In this document: piece by piece, positions 8,252 to 16,251 of the stretch
How positions within the stretch are numbered: the first letter of the stretch is position 1
How the letters are laid out: each line of letters starts with the position of its first letter
DNA from: Chloroflexota bacterium
GTDB taxonomy: Bacteria; Chloroflexota; Dormibacteria; Dormibacterales; Dormibacteraceae
Assembly: GCA_005880795.1 (NCBI GenBank)
Contig: VBGP01000034.1
Coordinates: forward strand, 1 to 35,469
Reading direction: 5' to 3'
Length of the DNA: 35,469 nt
The notes under the pieces: generated by a model
Databases searched by the model: none
Told to the model about the DNA's origin: nothing
The model's input: the letters and a program-made list of their open reading frames with translations, nothing else
Program-made: the position numbers and the translations under genes

Positions 8252-9141
8252 GCGAAGATGCTGCGCACGAAGGCGGCTGGGTCGAATGGGCTCAGGTCTT
8301 CGATGGCCTCCCCCACCCCCGCCAGCTTCACCGGGACGTCGAGCTCGGACTCGATCGCTATGACCGCGCCGCCCTTGGCGGTGCTGTCGAGCTTGGCCAG
8401 GACCAGGCCCGTCATGGGAATCGTCTTGTTGAACTCCCGCGCGTGGACGAGGCTCGTCAGCCCAAGCACTGCGTCGAGCACGAGGAGCGATTCGTAGGGC
8501 TGGTCGTCGAGCGCTTTGCTCATCACGCGGCCGATCTTGCCCAGCTCCTCGAGCAGGTTGCGCTGGGTCTGCAGGCGGCCCGCTGTGTCGGCGATCACCA
8601 CGTCCTGGCCTCTCTTGCGAGCCATCTGCACGCCGTCGTAGATGACCGAGGCGGGGTCGGCGCCGCTGGAGCCGTCGAAATGTGGCACTCCGGCGCGCTC
8701 GGCCCAGGCCACCATCTGGTCGATGCCGGCCGCGCGGTAGGTGTCCGCCGCGACGACGAGGGGCTTTCGGCCTTGCTCGCGCAACCGAAAGGCCACCTTG
8801 CCGGCCGTGGTCGTCTTGCCGGCGCCGTTGACCCCATAAAAGAGGATGCAGGCCGGGTTGCCCGTCAGGTTGAGCTCGCGGGGCTTCTTCGACATGACGC
8901 CGGCGGCGACCGCCACGAGCGCGTCGATCGCTTCGTCGCGAGTGCGTGGGGCGCGCGATCGCACGCCCGCCACGAACTGCGCCGCCATCGCCGGGCCGAG
9001 GTCGGCGGCCACGAGCAGCTCTTCGAGCTCTGCGTAGTAGCCGGCTGCGAGCGGCGCGCTGAGGGAGCGAAGGCCGGCCGTGAGGGCGCTTCGAGTCCGG
9101 CTGCCGACCCGGCTCCAGATCCCTTGCTTGGGTTCGCTCAG
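8248..9141 (-). CDS. ftsY: signal recognition particle receptor FtsY, probable CTG start
   Basis: 297 aa if started at CTG 9139-9141. GTPase motifs: YGVNGAGKTTTAGK (~102-115), ADTYRAAGIDQ, IADTAGRLQTQ (~183) and LAKLDSTAKGG. The first ATG/GTG/TTG in frame is GTG 9012, in the middle of the N domain. The reading frame upstream encodes the expected FtsY start: KQGIWSRVGSRTRSALTAGL, then YYAELEELLVAADLG. No standard start codon exists back to the TGA stop. CTG at 9141 overlaps the smc TGA (CTGA). It lacks the long acidic A domain of E. coli FtsY. It converges on the HNH gene with a 4-bp overlap. Confidence 0.95.
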   Translation of the reverse strand: MSEPKQGIWSRVGSRTRSALTAGLRSLSAPLAAGYYAELEELLVAADLGPAMAAQFVAGVRSRAPRTRDEAIDALVAVAAGVMSKKPRELNLTGNPACILFYGVNGAGKTTTAGKVAFRLREQGRKPLVVAADTYRAAGIDQMVAWAERAGVPHFDGSSGADPASVIYDGVQMARKRGQDVVIADTAGRLQTQRNLLEELGKIGRVMSKALDDQPYESLLVLDAVLGLTSLVHAREFNKTIPMTGLVLAKLDSTAKGGAVIAIESELDVPVKLAGVGEAIEDLSPFDPAAFVRSIFA

Positions 9142-11882
9142 CCTGCTTGCGCTGTGGTCGCAGCTCGCGTTGCGGGCCTGCGAATGTCTTCCAGCCGGAC
9201 CGAGACCAGGTGGGACGAGCCGCTCTCATCGAGGTGGATCCCGTACAGCGTCGATGCGTACGACATCGTGACGTGATTGTGCGTGATGACCAGGAACTGC
9301 CGGCGCGCGCCGAGGCGGGCGACCATCTGGCCGAAGCGGTCGACGTTGGCGTCGTCGAGTGCGGCGTCAACCTCGTCGAGGATCGTGAAGGGGCTCGGGT
9401 TCACCTCGTCCAGCGCCAGCACCAGGGCGAGCGCGGCTAGCGAGCGCTCACCGGAGGAGAGCAGCGTCACGTTTTGCAGCCGCTTGCGCGGAGGCTGGAC
9501 GAGGATCTCCACACCCGTGCGTGGACCTTCATCTCCCTCGGCATGGCGCAGGGTGGCGCGGCCGCCGGGGTTCAACTCTGAGAAGTATTCGTGGAAGTTC
9601 GCCGCCACCGCGCCGAAGACGGCTTCGTAGCGTGACTCCTCCTCCTGGCGAAGGGTCGAGATGAGACCTTCGAGGTCGGCCCGCGCCGCGCTGATGTCGT
9701 CCAGCTGCTCGGCGAGATTTTGATAGCGCTCCTCGAGCTCGCGGCACTCCGATTCGGCCAGCGCGTTCGTCGGACCGATCTCCTCGAGGCGGCGCTCGAG
9801 CGCGCGCATCTCACGCTCCCGGGCCTTCCCTCCCGGCACCTCCTCGGGCGCAACGCCATCGGGCATTCGGGACCGGATGTCGTCCATACGGGCTTGCAGG
9901 AGCTCGGCTTCGCGCGTGATCAGCTCGAGGTTGCCCTCGAGAGTCCCGGCGCGCAGGCGGGCGTCGATGCGGGCCTCTTCGAGGGCGACCAGGCGCCTGG
10001 CGCCCTCCGCGTTCTCCGCGTCATCCTCGGGCGCGTCGCGTTCCGAAGCCGCCAGGGCCTGGCGCGCCGCCTCGGCGGCGTCGCGCAGCGGGGGCAGCGA
10101 TTCGGTCGCGGCGGCCAAGGCCTGGTCGGCCTGGACCACGCGGCTGCGGCGGTCCTCCGACACGGAAGTGAGTCGAGCCAGGTCCTCTTCCACCATGCCC
10201 GCCTGCCGGCGGATGGAGTCGAGCCGGTTGCGCATCTGTCCCCGCTCCATCGCCTCGCGCAGGCGGCGCAGCTCGCCGGCTGTGTCGCGCGCGAGGGCCG
10301 CGTCGGCCTCGAGCTGCGGGAGCCGTCGCTGAAGCTCGGCGCGACGGGCATCCCAGGCGACGCGCGGGTCCGTGCCCGCTCTCACCATGCCCGGCTCGCG
10401 GTACACGCCGTCGACTGTCACGTCGCGCCCGATCAAGACGCCGCCCAGCAGCCGCCTCGCGATGGGTTCGTGACCGTCACGAACGTCGACGTGGTGGTAG
10501 AGCGACCCGTCCAGGGGTGCGGGGACATCCGTCGGGAACAGGGCTGTGACCTGTCGCTCCGTGGCCGCGGTCGATTCGAGCGCCGCCGGCTCGTCCGCGA
10601 CCACCAGCGCGTCGAGGAGCGGGCCCAGTGCGCCCGCCAGCGCGGCTTCGTAGCCGGGCTGCGCGGTGATCACATCGCCCAGGCGCACGCCCGACGATGC
10701 GGCAGGGCGCAGGGCGTCGATCCCTTCCAGCTCCGAGCGGAGCCTGGCCAGGGCGACGGCCGCCTCCTCCGCCGCCTTGGCCCTCCTCTCGGCTTCGGCA
10801 AGCTCGCTCTCCGCGACTTGCTCGACCGGCAGCGCCTCGACCGCCAGCTCCCTCGAGAGCTGCGCGTGCAGGTCGGCGGCCGCGTCGAGGACGGCTTTGT
10901 TCTCCGTCTCGGCGCTCCGTGCCGCGTCGGCGACGGTGCGCCGGTTCTCGAGACGCTCCTGGGCCAGCTGCACGCGGTGCTCGGCCTCAGAAAGCTGCAG
11001 CCGCAGCTGGCCCAGCGTCCGCTGTCGCGCTATGCGGCGGTCCTGGGCCGCTTGAGCGGCCTCGCGGCCGGAACGGAACTCCTCCTCCGACACGCGGGCT
11101 TGCTCGCGGGCCTCGATGAGGCGCCGCTCCAGCGCCTGGGCCTGCGAGGACGCCCGGCGGTGGGCGTCACGGGCCTCGCGCCACTCCTCCCACACGATGC
11201 TGCCGCGCAGCACCTCGAGGCGGGCGGTCGCCTCGCCGGCTTCACGGGCGGCAGCCGCCTGGGCGCGGAGCCCCTCGAGGCGCGGCGCGAGCTCCGTCTT
11301 CAGGTCTTCGAGGCGGAGCAGGTTGTTCGCGAGCTCCTGCAGCTTTTGGGACGCCTCCTGGCGCCGGGCCTTGACACCGCGCACCTGGGCCGCCTCCTCG
11401 AGCAGCTGCCTGCGTTCGGCCGGTGAGCAGACCACGATGTGCTCGATGTCGTGCTGGTCGATGATCGCGTACGAGTCGACGGTCAGGCCGGTCGACGAGA
11501 GAAGGTGGATCAGGTCGCGGCGCCGCACTCGGGTGCCGTTGAGGAAGTAGTCGCTCTCCCCATCGCGCTCGACCCGGCGCTTGATCGCCACCTCGTGGTA
11601 GTCGACCGGCAGCCGGCCCGCGGTGTTGTCGAAGACCAGCGACACCTCGGCGTACGAGGCGCGGGGGCGGCGGTCGCCGCCGGCGTAGATGACCTCCTCC
11701 ATCTTCTTGCCTCGGAGATCGCGCGCCTGGCTTGAGCCGAGCACCCATTTGACGGAGTCGACGATGTTCGTCTTGCCCGAGCCGTTCGGGCCGACGATGG
11801 CGGTCACGCCGCCGTCAAAGAGGATCTCGGTCTGCCGGGCAAAGGTCTTGAAGCCCAGCAATTGCAGGGACCTGAGGAACAA
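9138..11882 (-). CDS. smc: chromosome segregation ATPase SMC, short-armed
   Basis: 914 aa. SMC organises and segregates chromosomes with ScpA/ScpB. Walker A VGPNGSGKTN (~30-39), Walker B TILDEVDAALDDANV (~833) and the H-loop region LVITHNHVTM are intact. A hinge lies near 400-515 (RLGDVITAQPGYEAALAGAL to REPGMVRAG). Coiled-coil arms on each side are shorter than usual, since bacterial SMCs are typically ~1150-1200 aa. The ABC signature reads LLSSGERSL instead of LSGGEK. The start TTG 11880-11882 fits the family N terminus (FLRSLQLLGFKTF). A -10-like TACTCT (11898-11893) lies 10 nt upstream. Confidence 0.97.
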   Translation of the reverse strand: MFLRSLQLLGFKTFARQTEILFDGGVTAIVGPNGSGKTNIVDSVKWVLGSSQARDLRGKKMEEVIYAGGDRRPRASYAEVSLVFDNTAGRLPVDYHEVAIKRRVERDGESDYFLNGTRVRRRDLIHLLSSTGLTVDSYAIIDQHDIEHIVVCSPAERRQLLEEAAQVRGVKARRQEASQKLQELANNLLRLEDLKTELAPRLEGLRAQAAAAREAGEATARLEVLRGSIVWEEWREARDAHRRASSQAQALERRLIEAREQARVSEEEFRSGREAAQAAQDRRIARQRTLGQLRLQLSEAEHRVQLAQERLENRRTVADAARSAETENKAVLDAAADLHAQLSRELAVEALPVEQVAESELAEAERRAKAAEEAAVALARLRSELEGIDALRPAASSGVRLGDVITAQPGYEAALAGALGPLLDALVVADEPAALESTAATERQVTALFPTDVPAPLDGSLYHHVDVRDGHEPIARRLLGGVLIGRDVTVDGVYREPGMVRAGTDPRVAWDARRAELQRRLPQLEADAALARDTAGELRRLREAMERGQMRNRLDSIRRQAGMVEEDLARLTSVSEDRRSRVVQADQALAAATESLPPLRDAAEAARQALAASERDAPEDDAENAEGARRLVALEEARIDARLRAGTLEGNLELITREAELLQARMDDIRSRMPDGVAPEEVPGGKAREREMRALERRLEEIGPTNALAESECRELEERYQNLAEQLDDISAARADLEGLISTLRQEEESRYEAVFGAVAANFHEYFSELNPGGRATLRHAEGDEGPRTGVEILVQPPRKRLQNVTLLSSGERSLAALALVLALDEVNPSPFTILDEVDAALDDANVDRFGQMVARLGARRQFLVITHNHVTMSYASTLYGIHLDESGSSHLVSVRLEDIRRPATRAATTAQAG

Positions 11883-11929
11883 ACTGGCGCCGAGAGTAGC
11901 AGATGTAGGGCCTGACGGCTCCCCGGCTA

Positions 11930-12841
11930 CTACTCGATGGGTTCGCCGAATTGCCGGCTGCGGGATATGAGGGGCGTCGCCGGCTCTTGAGACATGACGT
12001 GAATCGGCACGACGTCGGCCGGCGCCGGCTCGGCAGGCACCGGCTCGGCAGCCGGAGCCGGCAGCTCCCGCTTCTTACGCGGCGCGCGGCGGGTCCGCGA
12101 CTGCGCCGGCTTGGCGGCCTGGACCACGTCTTTGGCGGCTGATCCGAGCAGGCTCTCCAGGGCGGCGCGGGCCGCGTCCTGCTCGGCTTCCTGCTTGCTT
12201 GCACCATGTCCGGTGCCAAGGGGCTCAGGGCCGGCGAAAACGACCGAGGTGTACTCGCGGCGGTTGGCCACGCGGGCTCCCTCGCTGTCGTACACCGGCG
12301 TTTCGCCGAATCGCTCCTGCGCGACCTGCTGGAGGCGGCCTTTGAAGTTCTCGTCGCGGACCGGGGACGGGAGGGCTCGATAACGATCGAGGTAGTAGTG
12401 ATAGGCGGCGTCATAGCCGGCGTCGAGGAAGACCGCGCCGAGCACAGCCTCGAACGCATTCGCGAGCAGGGACTTCAGGTTGCGACCGCCCCCTTTCGCG
12501 ATGCCCTTGCCGAGGTAGAGGTAGGCGCCCAGGCCCAGCTGCTCCGCAAGCTGGGCCAGGGTGTTGGTGTTGACCATGGCCGAGCGCGTCTGGGTCAGCT
12601 CGCCCTCGGCTGCGCCGGGATGATGCTTGTAGAGGTACTCGGCCGCGATGAGCTGCAGGACCGCGTCGCCGAGATACTCGAGCCGCTCGTTGTCGCGCGG
12701 CGAGACCGAAGGGCTCTCATTGGCGAACGAGCTGTGGGTGACGGCCTCGAGAAGGAGCCCTGGATCGCGAAAGTGAATTCCGATCTTTTGCTGTAGCTGT
12801 TGCAGCGACTGAGCGAGAGGTGCTGCCTGAGGCTGTGCTAT
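11930..12841 (-). CDS. rnc: ribonuclease III, probable ATA start, extended C-terminal tail
   Basis: 303 aa from ATA 12839-12841. RNase III cleaves double-stranded RNA, including rRNA precursors. The first ATG in frame (12577) lies after the catalytic motif. Upstream the frame reads [20 protein letters not shown], then [20 protein letters not shown], the catalytic core. No ATG, GTG or TTG exists upstream in this frame. ATA overlaps the acpP stop as ATAG and has AGGAGAAGG ending 7 nt upstream. CTG 12805 is the alternative. The dsRNA-binding domain (~165-235) is followed by a ~70-residue basic then Pro/Ala-rich tail absent from most RNase III proteins. Confidence 0.93.
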   Translation of the reverse strand: MAQPQAAPLAQSLQQLQQKIGIHFRDPGLLLEAVTHSSFANESPSVSPRDNERLEYLGDAVLQLIAAEYLYKHHPGAAEGELTQTRSAMVNTNTLAQLAEQLGLGAYLYLGKGIAKGGGRNLKSLLANAFEAVLGAVFLDAGYDAAYHYYLDRYRALPSPVRDENFKGRLQQVAQERFGETPVYDSEGARVANRREYTSVVFAGPEPLGTGHGASKQEAEQDAARAALESLLGSAAKDVVQAAKPAQSRTRRAPRKKRELPAPAAEPVPAEPAPADVVPIHVMSQEPATPLISRSRQFGEPIE

Positions 12842-13086
12842 GAGCCGGCCTTCTCCTGGATGTACTCCCAGGCTTGTCCGACGGTCGTGATCTTCTCCGC
12901 GTCCTCGTCAGGAATTTCGAGACCCGTGTTTTCCTCGAACGCGTAGATCAGCTCGACGAGGTCGAGAGAATCGGCGTTCAGGTCTTCCTGAAATGAAGCG
13001 TCCATCGTGACTTGCTCGGGCTCGCAGCCAAGACGCTCGACGATGATGTTCTTGAAGTCCTCGAAGCTCAGCTTTTGAGTTTCCAT
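12838..13086 (-). CDS. acpP: acyl carrier protein
   Basis: 82 aa. ACP carries growing acyl chains on a phosphopantetheine arm. The attachment motif [14 protein letters not shown] gives Ser40. The acidic four-helix composition ([28 protein letters not shown]) is typical. The start is ATG 13084-13086; TACAGT (13101-13096) ends 9 nt upstream. Its TAG overlaps the proposed rnc ATA start. It precedes rnc and smc as in Bacillus, but no fabG, fabH or plsX is present nearby. Confidence 0.97.
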   Translation of the reverse strand: METQKLSFEDFKNIIVERLGCEPEQVTMDASFQEDLNADSLDLVELIYAFEENTGLEIPDEDAEKITTVGQAWEYIQEKAGS

Positions 13087-13095
13087 ACGCGGACT

Positions 13096-13101
13096 ACTGT
13101 A
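13096..13101 (-). promoter_or_regulatory. -10 element of acpP-rnc-smc-ftsY
   Basis: TACAGT, 9 nt before ATG 13086. It lies after a strong hairpin that separates acpP from the preceding gene, so it probably drives the acpP-rnc unit. Confidence 0.5.
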
Positions 13102-13129
13102 CACGAGGGCGTATCGCGCACGCCCGGCT

Positions 13130-13157
13130 GGGCCGGGGCTCCGCGCGGCCCCGGCCC
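13130..13157. terminator. GC-only hairpin between ABM-SnoaL gene and acpP
   Basis: GGGCCGGGGC (13130-13139), 8-nt loop, GCCCCGGCCC (13148-13157): a perfect 10-bp stem with no T-tract. It follows the ABM-SnoaL stop by 17 bp and precedes the acpP -10, as expected of a terminator. Confidence 0.55.
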
Positions 13158-13174
13158 GACGCCGGCAAATCCAC

Positions 13175-13915
13175 CTACCGGCGGGTGTTCAGCGCCTGCT
13201 GAGGGGTTGCAGGGGCCATGCCAAGCTGCGTCATCAGCTGCACCTGGTCGAACATCAGGCGCGCTTTCTTGATCAGGCCGCGATCGACCTCGAACACCTG
13301 CACGAAATCTCCCTTGACCTTGCGGCCCGTCGCGGGCACATCACCCATCGGGGTCTTCAGCGTCCCGTTGTGCGTCCCGACGAAGGTGGCTTCAACGACG
13401 ACCTGATTGCCCTGGGCAAAGATGTTCTTCGTTTCGAAGCGCGCGTCAGGAAACGCCGTGATCCAGTTCTGGTTGTACCCCTTGATCGCTTGCGGTCCCT
13501 TGACCGTCATGTCGCCGGGCGCGGTTAGCTCGCCATCTGGCGCCGTGTCGCGCGCGGCGGCTTCGAGGTCATGCGCGTTGAGCGCCTTGTACGTGCGCTC
13601 GACGACGGCCTTGGCCTCTGTCTGCGTCGAGGCCGCGATCTCGTAGACCTCGCGCGCCGGCCTCGCGTCCGGTGCGGCGTATTTTTGAAACGACGCGATC
13701 AGCTTCTCCGCCTTCGGAGCGAAAGCCTTCGCGGACGCCTCGCTTTCGTAGAACGCGATGGACAGGGTGTCGCCTGTCTCGCGATTTATGAGGAGCGTGG
13801 CCGACCGAGCGCCTTCATGGGTCGCAATCGCCGGCAGCGCCGTCTCCTTGTACTCCTTGATGGCCTTGTCCAGCTCCGACTTCTTGTACTTGGACTTGAC
13901 TACGCCTGCATTCAT
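13175..13915 (-). CDS. monooxygenase-like (ABM/dimeric alpha-beta barrel) plus SnoaL-like fusion
   Basis: 246 aa. The N-terminal ~90 residues ([38 protein letters not shown]) resemble small dimeric alpha/beta-barrel proteins of the antibiotic-biosynthesis-monooxygenase type. Residues ~110-235 ([53 protein letters not shown]) are a SnoaL/ester-cyclase-like NTF2-fold domain. Catalysis is uncertain. ATG at 13913-13915 has a perfect GGAGGTGA Shine-Dalgarno, unlike most neighbours. It sits between acpP and fabD, where fabG would be in Bacillus, and looks like an insertion. A GC-rich hairpin follows its stop. Confidence 0.75.
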   Translation of the reverse strand: MNAGVVKSKYKKSELDKAIKEYKETALPAIATHEGARSATLLINRETGDTLSIAFYESEASAKAFAPKAEKLIASFQKYAAPDARPAREVYEIAASTQTEAKAVVERTYKALNAHDLEAAARDTAPDGELTAPGDMTVKGPQAIKGYNQNWITAFPDARFETKNIFAQGNQVVVEATFVGTHNGTLKTPMGDVPATGRKVKGDFVQVFEVDRGLIKKARLMFDQVQLMTQLGMAPATPQQALNTRR

Positions 13916-14010
13916 CTCTCACCTCCGTGAGAAAGCCGAGTCAGGCAGGGATCCGAAGTTCGATTCTCCGCCCGCCTCGCCAGGGGCCGTCAAGGGGCAG
14001 AAGCCCGCCA

Positions 14011-14027
14011 GGCAACGATCTGTTGCC
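14011..14027 (-). terminator. hairpin at fabD stop codon
   Basis: GGCAAC (14011-14016), 5-nt loop, GTTGCC (14022-14027). It overlaps the last base of the fabD TAG, in the 111-bp gap before the ABM-SnoaL gene. No T-tract; possibly a terminator for the rpmF-fabD unit. Confidence 0.4.
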
Positions 14028-14947
14028 TACGCTGAGATCGCCAGCTCCTGAATCGCGGCCGGGGTGGCAACGGCGAAGGCCGCGCGCCCGGGCGCCAGCT
14101 CGCGCATCATCCCGGTCAGGGCGCGCTTCGGCCCGACCTCGACGAAGGTGTCGCACCCCATCTCGACGAGCGAGCCGATGCACGCCGCCCAGCGCACAGG
14201 CGAACGCAGCTGCATCTCCATTACGTGCGGGATGCGATCGCCCCCCTGGTGCGGCCGCCCCGTGAGGTTCGCCATCACAGGGAGCCGCGGCGAACGCCAC
14301 TCGACCTTGTCCAGCGCGGCGCGGAGACGTTCCGCGGCCGGCGCCATCAGCGGCGTATGAAAGGCCGCGCTGACGTTGAGTGGGATGACGCGCTTGGCGC
14401 CCGCGACCTGGAGCCGCTGCGTCGCAACCTCGATACCGGTCATCGTGCCGGCGATCACGGTCTGGGTCGGAGTGTTGTAGTTGGCGGGCCAGGCGTCGTT
14501 CATTCCGGCCAGCGCGACCTCGACCGCCTGGGCGTCCAGGCCGAGGACAGCCGCCATCGAGCTGGTTCCCGCGGGCGCGGCTTCGGCCATCGCCTTCCCG
14601 CGCTCGACGACCGCCTTGATCACCTGCGGAGCGATGACCGCGCCGCCGGCGGCCAGCGCCGCGTACTCGCCGACCGAGTGGCCGGCTGCGCCAGAGGGCT
14701 CGATGCCACGCCGGCGTAGGAGCAGGGTGAGGGCGATGCCGGCGAAACAGAGCGCGGGCTGGGCGTTTTGCGTCAGGCGGAGCTCATCGTCGGTCGCGGT
14801 CGTGAGGAGGCGGCGCAGGTCCACGCCGGCGGCCGACTCGCACCTCTCGCACAGCGCCGAGATCTCTTCGTCTGCGAGGAGCTCGGTTCCCATGGCCGGC
14901 TGCTGAGAGCCCTGGCCCGGGTACAGAAACGCTATCCGGGGTTCCAT
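14027..14947 (-). CDS. fabD: malonyl-CoA:ACP transacylase
   Basis: 306 aa. FabD loads malonyl groups onto ACP for fatty-acid synthesis. RIAFLYPGQGSQQPAMG at the N terminus, GHSVGEYAAL with nucleophile Ser91 and SAAFHTPLM with catalytic His197 are all present, and the length is normal. ATG 14945-14947 is preceded by GGAGG 5 nt away. The frame is open to an ATG at 15025, but those 26 extra residues have no counterpart in FabD. Its partner acpP is 940 bp downstream. Confidence 0.96.
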   Translation of the reverse strand: MEPRIAFLYPGQGSQQPAMGTELLADEEISALCERCESAAGVDLRRLLTTATDDELRLTQNAQPALCFAGIALTLLLRRRGIEPSGAAGHSVGEYAALAAGGAVIAPQVIKAVVERGKAMAEAAPAGTSSMAAVLGLDAQAVEVALAGMNDAWPANYNTPTQTVIAGTMTGIEVATQRLQVAGAKRVIPLNVSAAFHTPLMAPAAERLRAALDKVEWRSPRLPVMANLTGRPHQGGDRIPHVMEMQLRSPVRWAACIGSLVEMGCDTFVEVGPKRALTGMMRELAPGRAAFAVATPAAIQELAISA

Positions 14948-15050
14948 CAGCCCCTCCGGCGCTTCGCGCCACCTGCGGGCCAAGCCCGTCCAGGACGCGC
15001 GATACGCGCCCACTGATTGCCCCATGAATGGGGAGGAGACCTTTTTTCTG

Positions 15051-15239
15051 CTATTCCTTGGCTTTGATTACTTCACGGCCGCTGCCGGCGCCGTAGTGGC
15101 CGCAGTTGGGGCACACGGTGTGCGGTCGCCGCATGTGCTTGCAGTTAGGACACGGCTGGATCTGGACGAGCGCAAGCGCGAGGTGCGAGCGGCGGCGGCC
15201 CTTCTTCGACTTGGATAGCTTGACCTTCGGTAGAGCCAT
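15051..15239 (-). CDS. rpmF: 50S ribosomal protein L32, zinc-binding type
   Basis: 62 aa. N terminus MALPKVKLSKSKKGRRRSHL is typical L32. A CxxC...CxxC zinc ribbon is intact (Cys30, Cys33, Cys43, Cys46; CPNC and CPNC). It stands immediately upstream of fabD, preserving the rpmF-fab linkage common in bacteria, but plsX and fabH are absent. Confidence 0.96.
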   Translation of the reverse strand: MALPKVKLSKSKKGRRRSHLALALVQIQPCPNCKHMRRPHTVCPNCGHYGAGSGREVIKAKE

Positions 15240-15262
15240 GGCTCGTGGAAGTCTACGGGATG

Positions 15263-15748
15263 CTAGGAACCCGTCGCCTGGTCCGCGGTCTCCTGCGGTT
15301 GAGGCTGGTTGGCCTGCAGCGCCTCCACCCCACGCCGGACGGTCTGCAGCGTGCGGCCGAGATGCGCCTCCAGCTGCTTGAGCTGCTCGAGGGCGTAGGC
15401 CTCGGCCTCGCGGATGATCTGGTCGCCCTTGGCCTGAGCGTCCTTCACGACCTGCGCGGAGTGGCGCTCGGCGCGTCGCAGGATCTCGTGCTCGGAGGCC
15501 GCCTCCTCTGCGCGCTCGTTGGCTCGTGACATCGTGCGTGCGGCTTCGGCGTGGGCCTCGGTCATGATCCGCTGCTGCTCGGACACGGTCCAGTTCGCCT
15601 GCTTGATCTCATCCGGGAGGTTGAAGCGGATCTGGTCGATCAGCTCCATGAGCTCATCCTCGTTGAGCATGATCTGGGTCGAAAGCGGGACATGGCGCGC
15701 GTTCTGGATCAGGTACTCGAAACGGTCAAGCAGCTCGTCGACCTTTAT
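15263..15748 (-). CDS. coiled-coil protein encoded after coaD (DivIVA/ATP synthase B-like), probable ATA start
   Basis: 161 aa from ATA 15746-15748. The N-terminal region ELLDRFEYLIQNARHVPLST, then EDELMELIDQIRFNLPDEIK, is a conserved motif of a family seen near coaD in Chloroflexota and Clostridia. A long Ala/Glu-rich coiled coil follows (~60-145). The first ATG in frame would remove ~25 conserved residues, and no ATG/GTG/TTG lies upstream outside coaD shadow sequence. ATA overlaps the coaD TAA (ATAA) and has AAGGAG exactly 8 nt upstream, an ideal ribosome-binding arrangement. Function unknown; perhaps envelope or cell-division related. Confidence 0.8.
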   Translation of the reverse strand: MKVDELLDRFEYLIQNARHVPLSTQIMLNEDELMELIDQIRFNLPDEIKQANWTVSEQQRIMTEAHAEAARTMSRANERAEEAASEHEILRRAERHSAQVVKDAQAKGDQIIREAEAYALEQLKQLEAHLGRTLQTVRRGVEALQANQPQPQETADQATGS

Positions 15749-16251
15749 CTGAACTTCTCCTTCAACGCTCTCGCGACCGCCGCCGGGACGAGGTCCGAAA
15801 CCTTGCCGCCATAGCTCGCGATGTCCTTCAAGATACTTGACGAGACGAAGATGTGCGCGAAGCCCGACATCAGGAACACAGTGTGGATGTCGGGCGCGAG
15901 CTTGCGATTCATCAGCGCCTGCTGCAGCTCGGCGTCGAAGTCCGAGTAGGCGCGCAGACCCTTGACGAGCGTGCTCGCCCCCCGCGATCGCGCGTATTCG
16001 ACGGTGAGACCGGTGAAGCTCGCGACCTCGGCGCGGTCGCGTCCGTTGAGGGACGCACGGATCAGTTGGAGGCGCTCCTCGACCGTGAAGAGCGGCTGGC
16101 GCTTCTCCGGGTTGGCTGTCACCGCGACGATCAGCTTGTCGAAGATGCCGAGCGCGCGGTCGACCACGTCCAGGTGTCCGTTGGTGAAAGGGTCGAAGCT
16201 GCCGGGATAGACGGCGATCTTCGAGTTGGGGACCTGGTTGCGGGCCATCAC
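15745..16251 (-). CDS. coaD: phosphopantetheine adenylyltransferase
   Basis: 168 aa. CoaD makes dephospho-CoA from phosphopantetheine and ATP. The nucleotidyltransferase motif VYPGSFDPFTNGHLDVVDRA (~15-34) is diagnostic. The GTG at 16249-16251 overlaps the rsmD TGA as GTGA; the following ATG (16246-16248) also works. rsmD-coaD linkage is standard. A 12-bp hairpin lies within the last codons of rsmD directly upstream. Confidence 0.97.
   Translation of the reverse strand: MMARNQVPNSKIAVYPGSFDPFTNGHLDVVDRALGIFDKLIVAVTANPEKRQPLFTVEERLQLIRASLNGRDRAEVASFTGLTVEYARSRGASTLVKGLRAYSDFDAELQQALMNRKLAPDIHTVFLMSGFAHIFVSSSILKDIASYGGKVSDLVPAAVARALKEKFR

Noticed and set aside
7553-9370. Long minus-strand frame of 605 codons
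   Set aside because: It runs antisense to the HNH gene and out of frame through ftsY and smc; its product is Arg/Ser/Pro-rich with no domain. A GC-rich shadow frame.
9720-11426. 568-codon plus-strand frame opposite smc
   Set aside because: Antisense shadow of smc, Leu/Arg/Gly-rich, no recognisable domain and no start signal.
14948-15025. N-terminal extension of FabD from ATG 15025
   Set aside because: No homology to FabD; a strong Shine-Dalgarno (GGAGG) sits just before ATG 14947.
15020-15047. Hairpin CCCCAT/ATGGGG plus T-tract as a plus-strand terminator
   Set aside because: No plus-strand gene ends there; both flanking genes read the other way.
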